From JAEYZM01 sp943372195 (lineage in GTDB: Bacteria; Bacteroidota; Bacteroidia; Sphingobacteriales; Sphingobacteriaceae), in the NCBI GenBank assembly GCA_943372195.1, contig CALRXS010000019.1:1-56290 (forward strand): a DNA stretch of 56,290 nt, read 5' to 3'. The number at the start of each line of letters is the position of its first letter. Within the stretch, counting starts at the first letter, position 1. The translations under genes and the position numbers were made by a program. This document shows positions 51,650 to 56,290 of this stretch, piece by piece. The notes under the pieces were generated by a model. It searched no databases. It was given only the letters and a program-made list of their open reading frames with translations, and had not been told where the DNA came from.

Positions 51650-52164
51650 ACTCGCTTTTTAGTACTTCCGGTTAAATATTGTGAAAGTAGAATCAAAAGT
51701 AATGTAAAAATTGAACTTAATATAGAGCGAGTAAAGGTTATAAGAAATTCATTGAATCTGAATACCTCAATTTGAAATAGTACTAAATGATGAATCAACA
51801 CCAATGTTATAGAATAAGCTAAGAACCATTGTATACCCATGTTTCTTAAGTTAGGTACTGATTGATGTTCATAGCCTCCACGAGGTGTTATAATTAATAA
51901 TACTAATGGTCTCATAAATGCAATCAATGTACAAGCTGCAGCATGTATGCCACCCGTATTTGAAAAAGTATCTACTGAAAGTCCCATCAAAAACGACAAG
52001 CTTAATAATAAATACAATGGAGTATCTAATGGCAAAAGTATAATGAACAATACATATACGTATGGGTTTACCATATTTAAGATTCCGATATTATTGAATA
52101 CAACAATTTGTATAAGTAATAAAAATAAAAATCTGAATAGGTTACTTAATACTAGCTTAATCAT
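51646..52164 (-). CDS. mreD: Rod shape-determining protein MreD
   Basis: A 172-residue inner-membrane protein with five or six hydrophobic segments (LFRFLFLLLIQIVVFNNIGI, VYVLFIILLPLDTPLYLLLSLSFLMGLSVDTF, ACTLIAFMRPLVLLII, FLAYSITLVLIHHLVLFQ, and the last near 150). GGIHAAACTLIAFMRP is typical for Bacteroidota MreD. Its start overlaps the end of mreC and its stop overlaps the pbp2 start, as expected for the conserved mreBCD unit. Confidence 0.9.
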   Translation of the reverse strand: MIKLVLSNLFRFLFLLLIQIVVFNNIGILNMVNPYVYVLFIILLPLDTPLYLLLSLSFLMGLSVDTFSNTGGIHAAACTLIAFMRPLVLLIITPRGGYEHQSVPNLRNMGIQWFLAYSITLVLIHHLVLFQIEVFRFNEFLITFTRSILSSIFTLLLILLSQYLTGSTKKRV

Positions 52165-52993
52165 TTTTCTCTGCCTCCTTTGCTTCTAGTCTAAGTTTTT
52201 CAATAGAGAGTATGTCTGTCACTACATATACATATCGTAGGGTAGAGAAATTTGTAGATAAGCTTACTTCTACATTATGAAAATTATCTCCACTTTTTTG
52301 TTCTGCATTTTTAACTTTTCCGATCATGACACCTTCAGGGAAAATACTCGAGAAGCCTGTAGTAGTTACAGAGTCACCTGTAGTAATTTTCACGTGAGTA
52401 GGAATATCTTTCAACAATCCTTCACGCGGATTTACGCCTTCCCATACTAATGATCCGAAGTCTTTCGTACTATTTAGTTGAGCAGAAAGTTTAGAGTCTT
52501 TATGTAAGAATGAAATTACTGTACTGAAATGTTCTGAAACATCTTTTACAATACCTACGATTCCATCGCCACAAATAACACCCATATTTTTACGTACGCC
52601 ATGTATATATCCTTTATTTAGGGTGATATAATTATTCCGCTTCATGGTAGTGTTGTTTACTACTTTAGCTTGTAAGTATTTATAACGTTGGATACCAGAC
52701 GTATCGCCAATGCTACCTTTTACAACCTTGTTAGAATATCTCTCAGAAATTAATTGATTTTTAAGTCGAGCATTTTCAATCGCTAAACTATCGTTCACAG
52801 ATTTTAGATGAACGTATGATTCAACATCGGCTAATGAGCTATATAAATTAGCAGCAACAATGTTTGCTGAATTGAAATAGCTAGCTCCTTGATATGAATT
52901 ATTATTAATAATCAATGTAAAGGCAATGACCTCTAAAAATAAAAATAAAAAAATCGCATAATAGCGTAAAAAGAATATCCAGAGGTTTCGCAT
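52157..52993 (-). CDS. mreC: Rod shape-determining protein MreC
   Basis: A 278-residue protein with one N-terminal anchor (about 8-28), a coiled-coil (about 60-95; SYVHLKSVNDSLAIENARLKNQL) and a two-lobed periplasmic domain (KVVNNTTMKRNNYITLNKGYIHGVRKNMGVI, VKITTGDSVTTTGFSSIFPEGVMIGKVKN). It links MreB filaments to PBP2 in the periplasm. It starts 14 bases after mreB and overlaps mreD by eight bases. Confidence 0.93.
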   Translation of the reverse strand: MRNLWIFFLRYYAIFLFLFLEVIAFTLIINNNSYQGASYFNSANIVAANLYSSLADVESYVHLKSVNDSLAIENARLKNQLISERYSNKVVKGSIGDTSGIQRYKYLQAKVVNNTTMKRNNYITLNKGYIHGVRKNMGVICGDGIVGIVKDVSEHFSTVISFLHKDSKLSAQLNSTKDFGSLVWEGVNPREGLLKDIPTHVKITTGDSVTTTGFSSIFPEGVMIGKVKNAEQKSGDNFHNVEVSLSTNFSTLRYVYVVTDILSIEKLRLEAKEAEKND

Positions 52994-53007
52994 TTACTTT
53001 TTATTTC

Positions 53008-54030
53008 TTAAGTCATTAAGAATTTAAAGTTTCCGATATTTTTCAAGGCGATACCAGTACCACGAACTACAGCTCTTAAAGGATCTTCAGCAATGTGCAC
53101 AGGTAATTTTGTTTTTGCAGAAATTCTTTTATCTAGTCCGCGTAACAATGCACCACCACCAGTTAAGTAAATACCAGTTTGGTAAATATCAGCTGATAAT
53201 TCAGGAGGAGTAATCTCTAAAGCTTTTAAAATCGCTTCTTCAATTTTAGAGATAGATTTATCTAGACAATGAGCAATTTCTGAGTAAGAAACTTTTATTT
53301 GTTTAGGCACGCCAGTCATTAGGTCACGACCTTGCACTGCAAAATCAGCAGGTGGTTCATCTAGTTCTGCTAATGCAGCACCTACTTCAATTTTGATTTT
53401 TTCTGCTGTTCTATCACCAATTAAGATGTTATGTTCACGTCTCATGTATTGAACGATATCACTATCGAAGTTATCACCCGCAACACGAATTGATTGGTCG
53501 CAAACGATACCTGATAATGCAATAACAGCGATCTCGGTAGTACCACCACCGATATCAATAATCATATTACCCATTGGTTCTTCAACATCGATACCAATAC
53601 CAATTGCTGCAGCCATAGGCTCATGAATCATATATACTTCTTTCGCGCCAGCAATTTCTGCCGAGTCACGAACTGCTCTTTTTTCTACTTCTGTAATACC
53701 TGAAGGGATGCAGATAACCATACGTAGAGAAGGTAAAAACCAACCTCTACCCGGATTAATCATTTTGATCATGCCGCGAATCATATGCTCAGCAGCATCG
53801 AAATCTGCAATTACACCATCTTTTAAAGGTCTAATAGTTTTGATACCATCGTGAGCTTTACCATCCATTTGCATAGCATGCTTACCAACAGCAATTACTT
53901 TGCTGGTTTTGCGGTCTATTGCAACAATTGAAGGTTCGTCAACAACAACCTTGTCGTTATGTATAATTAAGGTATTTGCAGTTCCTAAATCTATCGCAAT
54001 CTCTTGCGTGAAAAAATTGAATAATCCCAT
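53008..54030 (-). CDS. mreB: Rod shape-determining protein MreB
   Basis: A 340-residue bacterial actin. The ATP-binding blocks are IAIDLGTANTLIIHNDK (phosphate 1), IDIGGGTTEIAVIALSG (phosphate 2) and YLTGGGALLRGLDKRIS (adenosine). The N-terminal FFTQEIAIDLG is typical of MreB. It forms membrane-bound filaments that guide cell-wall synthesis. It heads the run of shape genes, 43 bases from the purH stop, so it may have its own promoter or continue from purH. Confidence 0.97.
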   Translation of the reverse strand: MGLFNFFTQEIAIDLGTANTLIIHNDKVVVDEPSIVAIDRKTSKVIAVGKHAMQMDGKAHDGIKTIRPLKDGVIADFDAAEHMIRGMIKMINPGRGWFLPSLRMVICIPSGITEVEKRAVRDSAEIAGAKEVYMIHEPMAAAIGIGIDVEEPMGNMIIDIGGGTTEIAVIALSGIVCDQSIRVAGDNFDSDIVQYMRREHNILIGDRTAEKIKIEVGAALAELDEPPADFAVQGRDLMTGVPKQIKVSYSEIAHCLDKSISKIEEAILKALEITPPELSADIYQTGIYLTGGGALLRGLDKRISAKTKLPVHIAEDPLRAVVRGTGIALKNIGNFKFLMT

Positions 54031-54072
54031 TTTATAAAAATATGAAAAATGATTTACTAAAAATAATAAATT

Positions 54073-55599
54073 CTAGTGTTTGAAATGACGAACACCAGTC
54101 ATTACCATCGCTAAGCCATTGGCATTGCAATAGTCAATAGAGTCTTGATCTTTGATCGAGCCCCCTGGCTGAATCACAGCCGTAATACCTGCTTCTTGCG
54201 CAATCTCTACACAATCAGGGAATGGGAAAAATGCATCAGATGCCATTACTGCACCATTCAAATCAAATCCGAATGCATTCGCCTTTACTATGGCCTGCTT
54301 CAATGCATCTACTCGAGATGTTTGTCCGACCCCACTAGCCATCAACTGCTTCCCTTTCGCAAGTATAATTGTATTAGATTTTGTATGCTTTACTAATTTA
54401 TTAGCAAATGCTAAATCGATGTATTCTTGATCTGACGGACTTGTGTTGGTTACTAAACGCATATCAGCAATACCTTCCATCGAAAGATCTTTATCTTGTT
54501 CGATTACTCCATTAAGTAATGTTTTGAATAATTTATTCGGAAGTGAGGTAGTTTTTTGCACTAACAATATTCTGTTTTTCTTCTCAGATAACAAGCTTAC
54601 AGCATCGGCACTAAAGCTAGGTGCTATTAATACTTCACAGAATAATGAATGAATTTCTTTGGCTGTTTCTAAATCTATTTCTCTATTGCATATGATTACA
54701 CCACCAAATGCTGATACAGGGTCACATGCTAAAGCATCTACCCAAGCATCTTTTAATGAAGGGCGAGAAGCAATACCACATGCGTTATTATGCTTCAATA
54801 TTGCGAATGTTGGCTCATCAAATTCCTTCATAAGTTCTACCGCAGCGTCAACATCCACCAAATTATTATAAGATAATTCTTTGCCATTTAATTTCTCAAA
54901 CATTGCATCTAAATCACCGTAGAATACTCCTTTTTGATGAGGATTTTCACCGTAACGTAATACCTGTGAATCTTGGATACTTTGTTTGAAAACGGTTAAT
55001 GGATTCTCTTGATTGAAATAATTGAATATTGCAGTATCGTAATGCGAACTTGTATTGAAGGCTCTTTTTGCAAACTCTTTACGCTCTGTAATAGTAGAAC
55101 CACCGTTATTATTCAACAAGGTTTCCTCTAATAAAGCGTATTCGTTTTTAGATGAAACAATGATAACGTCTTTGAAATTTTTTGCTGCAGCTCTAATCAA
55201 TGAGATGCCACCGATATCAATCTTCTCGATAATATCTTGTTCAGATGCACCAGATGCTACTGTTTCTTCAAAAGGGTATAAATCAACTATTACTAAGTCG
55301 AATTCTGGAATTTGATATTCGTTAAGTTGCTCTAAGTCAGTGTTTAATTCACGACGCGCTAAAATGCCACCGAAAATTTTCGGATGTAAAGTTTTTACTC
55401 TGCCACCTAATATTGACGGGTAACCTGTTAAGTTTTCTACTTTATTAACAGGCACTCCTAATCCGTTTATAAAATCTTCTGTTCCACCAGTTGAATAAAT
55501 TTCAACTCCGTGTTTATGAAGTAAATGAATGATAGGCTCTAATCTGTCTTTGTAATATACTGATATTAAGGCGTTTTTGATTGGCTTTACTGCGCTCAT
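54073..55599 (-). CDS. purH: Bifunctional AICAR transformylase / IMP cyclohydrolase
   Basis: A 508-residue enzyme for the last two steps of IMP synthesis. The N-terminal cyclohydrolase has ALISVYYKDRLEPIIHLLHKHGVEIYSTGGT and GGRVKTLHPKIFGGIL. The C-terminal transformylase has RYGENPHQKGVFYG, the AICAR-binding KHNNACGIAS, VSAFGGVIICNREI and SDAFFPFPDCVEIAQEAGITAVIQPGGSI. The ATG at 55599 is chosen; the upstream TTG would add 18 residues that do not belong to the family. It follows purN, with array E in the 118-base gap. Confidence 0.96.
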   Translation of the reverse strand: MSAVKPIKNALISVYYKDRLEPIIHLLHKHGVEIYSTGGTEDFINGLGVPVNKVENLTGYPSILGGRVKTLHPKIFGGILARRELNTDLEQLNEYQIPEFDLVIVDLYPFEETVASGASEQDIIEKIDIGGISLIRAAAKNFKDVIIVSSKNEYALLEETLLNNNGGSTITERKEFAKRAFNTSSHYDTAIFNYFNQENPLTVFKQSIQDSQVLRYGENPHQKGVFYGDLDAMFEKLNGKELSYNNLVDVDAAVELMKEFDEPTFAILKHNNACGIASRPSLKDAWVDALACDPVSAFGGVIICNREIDLETAKEIHSLFCEVLIAPSFSADAVSLLSEKKNRILLVQKTTSLPNKLFKTLLNGVIEQDKDLSMEGIADMRLVTNTSPSDQEYIDLAFANKLVKHTKSNTIILAKGKQLMASGVGQTSRVDALKQAIVKANAFGFDLNGAVMASDAFFPFPDCVEIAQEAGITAVIQPGGSIKDQDSIDYCNANGLAMVMTGVRHFKH

Positions 55600-55642
55600 G
55601 AAATGATTTTTTGGAAGCGCAAAACTAAGAAAAAAATCTGTA

Positions 55643-55726
55643 TAATTAGCCAATATGTCAATTAGCTAATTAGCCAATTGTTGCATTATTTGGCTAATTG
55701 GCTAATTAACTAATTGGCTAATTCTT
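55643..55726. repeat. Octamer array with inverted arms (array E)
   Basis: Octamer words such as ATTAGCTA, ATTAGCCA, GGCTAATT and AACTAATT fill this stretch. Positions 55659-55679 and 55696-55716 are inverted repeats of 21 bases with one mismatch and a 16-base loop. The stop codon of purN (CTA on this strand, 55718-55720) and its last sense codon lie inside a GGCTAATT unit. Confidence 0.85.
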
Positions 55727-56290
55727 TTTAAGGGTGTCTTCAATTACCTTCGGGAAGTGATGATGCTCTAGCTGATGCACTTTGTAAGCTAGTTTTTCTA
55801 AATCATCATCTTTATCTATAGCGCAACGAGTTTGGTAAATAATTTCGCCTTCGTCGTATACTTCGTTAACATAATGAATGGTAATGCCAGTTTCTTTTTC
55901 TTTATTCGCTAAAACGGCTTCGTGAATATATTTACCATACATCCCTTTGCCACCATATTTAGGTAATAGAGCAGGGTGTATGTTTAAGATTTTCTTCGGA
56001 TAAGCTTTAATGATTCTTTCGGGTAAGAGGATATTAAATCCGGCTAATGCAATTAAATCAATGTTTAGGTTTTTCAATAAATTATCAATTGAATTGGTAT
56101 GATACAATTCGTCTTTACTGAATACATGCGTAGGTACTTCAAAATTATCGGCGCGTTGTAATACATAAGCATCTGCTTTATTGCATAACACTAATGCTAC
56201 TTCGATCTCTTTATTTCTTTTGAAATATTCCATGATCTTTTGTGCATTAGAACCAGAACCTGAAGCGAAGATTGCTATTCTTTTCAATTT
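55718..56290 (-). CDS. purN: Phosphoribosylglycinamide formyltransferase (5' end at window edge)
   Basis: At least 189 residues of GAR transformylase, which adds a formyl group in step 3 of purine synthesis using 10-formyl-THF. KRIAIFASGSGSNAQKIMEYF is the N-terminal phosphate loop; LNIHPALLPKYGGKGMYGKYIHEAVLANKEKETGITIHYVNEVYDEGEII contains the catalytic Asn-His-Asp set. The only start codon seen is TTG at 56287; the frame is open to the window end (the last codon read is AAA), so a true ATG just outside is likely. It is in one run with purH and the mre genes. Confidence 0.93.
   Translation of the reverse strand, partial: KLKRIAIFASGSGSNAQKIMEYFKRNKEIEVALVLCNKADAYVLQRADNFEVPTHVFSKDELYHTNSIDNLLKNLNIDLIALAGFNILLPERIIKAYPKKILNIHPALLPKYGGKGMYGKYIHEAVLANKEKETGITIHYVNEVYDEGEIIYQTRCAIDKDDDLEKLAYKVHQLEHHHFPKVIEDTLKKN

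Overview
This window reads as a chromosomal segment of an AT-rich member of the Bacteroidota, probably near the Chitinophagales/Sphingobacteriia. The evidence is two secreted proteins with C-terminal type IX secretion (Por) sorting domains, promoter-like boxes of the Bacteroidota type (TTTG, about 19 bases, TANNTTTG), a leucyl-tRNA synthetase with the long Bacteroidota insertion, and lineage-typical gene orders (ftsX-DUF3098-uppP-truB-ribF; purN-purH-mreBCD-pbp2-rodA). No rRNA, transposase, integrase, phage gene or CRISPR array is visible.

Layout. 1-1300: a DsrE-like periplasmic protein, a decayed SAM methyltransferase and tRNA-Met(CAT). 1397-6826 (+): START-like protein, LptF/G permease, two glycosyltransferases and ribBA, suggesting envelope polysaccharide work next to riboflavin synthesis. 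6833-11140 (-): a TamB-like envelope protein. 11206-14263 (+): tsaD, an AlkB-like dioxygenase, a putative beta-barrel protein and a YdeI/OmdA protein in a tight operon. 14567-15586: recA. 15656-24485 (-): Gre-like protein, TonB-dependent receptor with a companion protein, RibD/DHFR-like reductase, lipocalin, ferritin-like/VIT1 transporter, aldehyde dehydrogenase, MFS transporter and a lipoprotein. 24662-26854 (+): katG. 26905-29274 (-): SRPBCC protein, YdeI-like protein, an SbtA-type bicarbonate transporter with a small partner, then a divergent LysR regulator (29361, +). 30282-36230 (-): a T9SS cargo protein, a small membrane ORF, isocitrate dehydrogenase, endonuclease III, a BNR/YCF48-like protein and an ECF sigma factor with a small companion. 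36451-39276 (+): uvrA. 39314-44804 (-): a second T9SS cargo protein, thioesterase, ribF, truB, uppP, DUF3098 and ftsX. 44901-47885 (+): leuS. 48067-48459 (+): a four-helix-bundle (23S-IVP-like) gene. 48532-56290 (-): the rod-shape cluster rodA, pbp2, mreD, mreC, mreB, then purH and purN.

Most genes are housekeeping. The unusual layer lies between them. At least six intergenic sites carry arrays of degenerate 7- or 8-base words that fold back into hairpins, and several arrays start inside the stop codon of the neighbouring gene. One of them (47886-48530) is a complete element: a 58-bp nearly perfect inverted repeat encloses the four-helix-bundle gene, a 16-bp palindrome and a hairpin that buries the start codon. 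Part of the same internal motif recurs beside the array upstream of recA, where no protein gene is present. This suggests one family of gene-carrying and gene-less elements, possibly RNA-based. That interpretation is inference; the repeats were read directly from the sequence.
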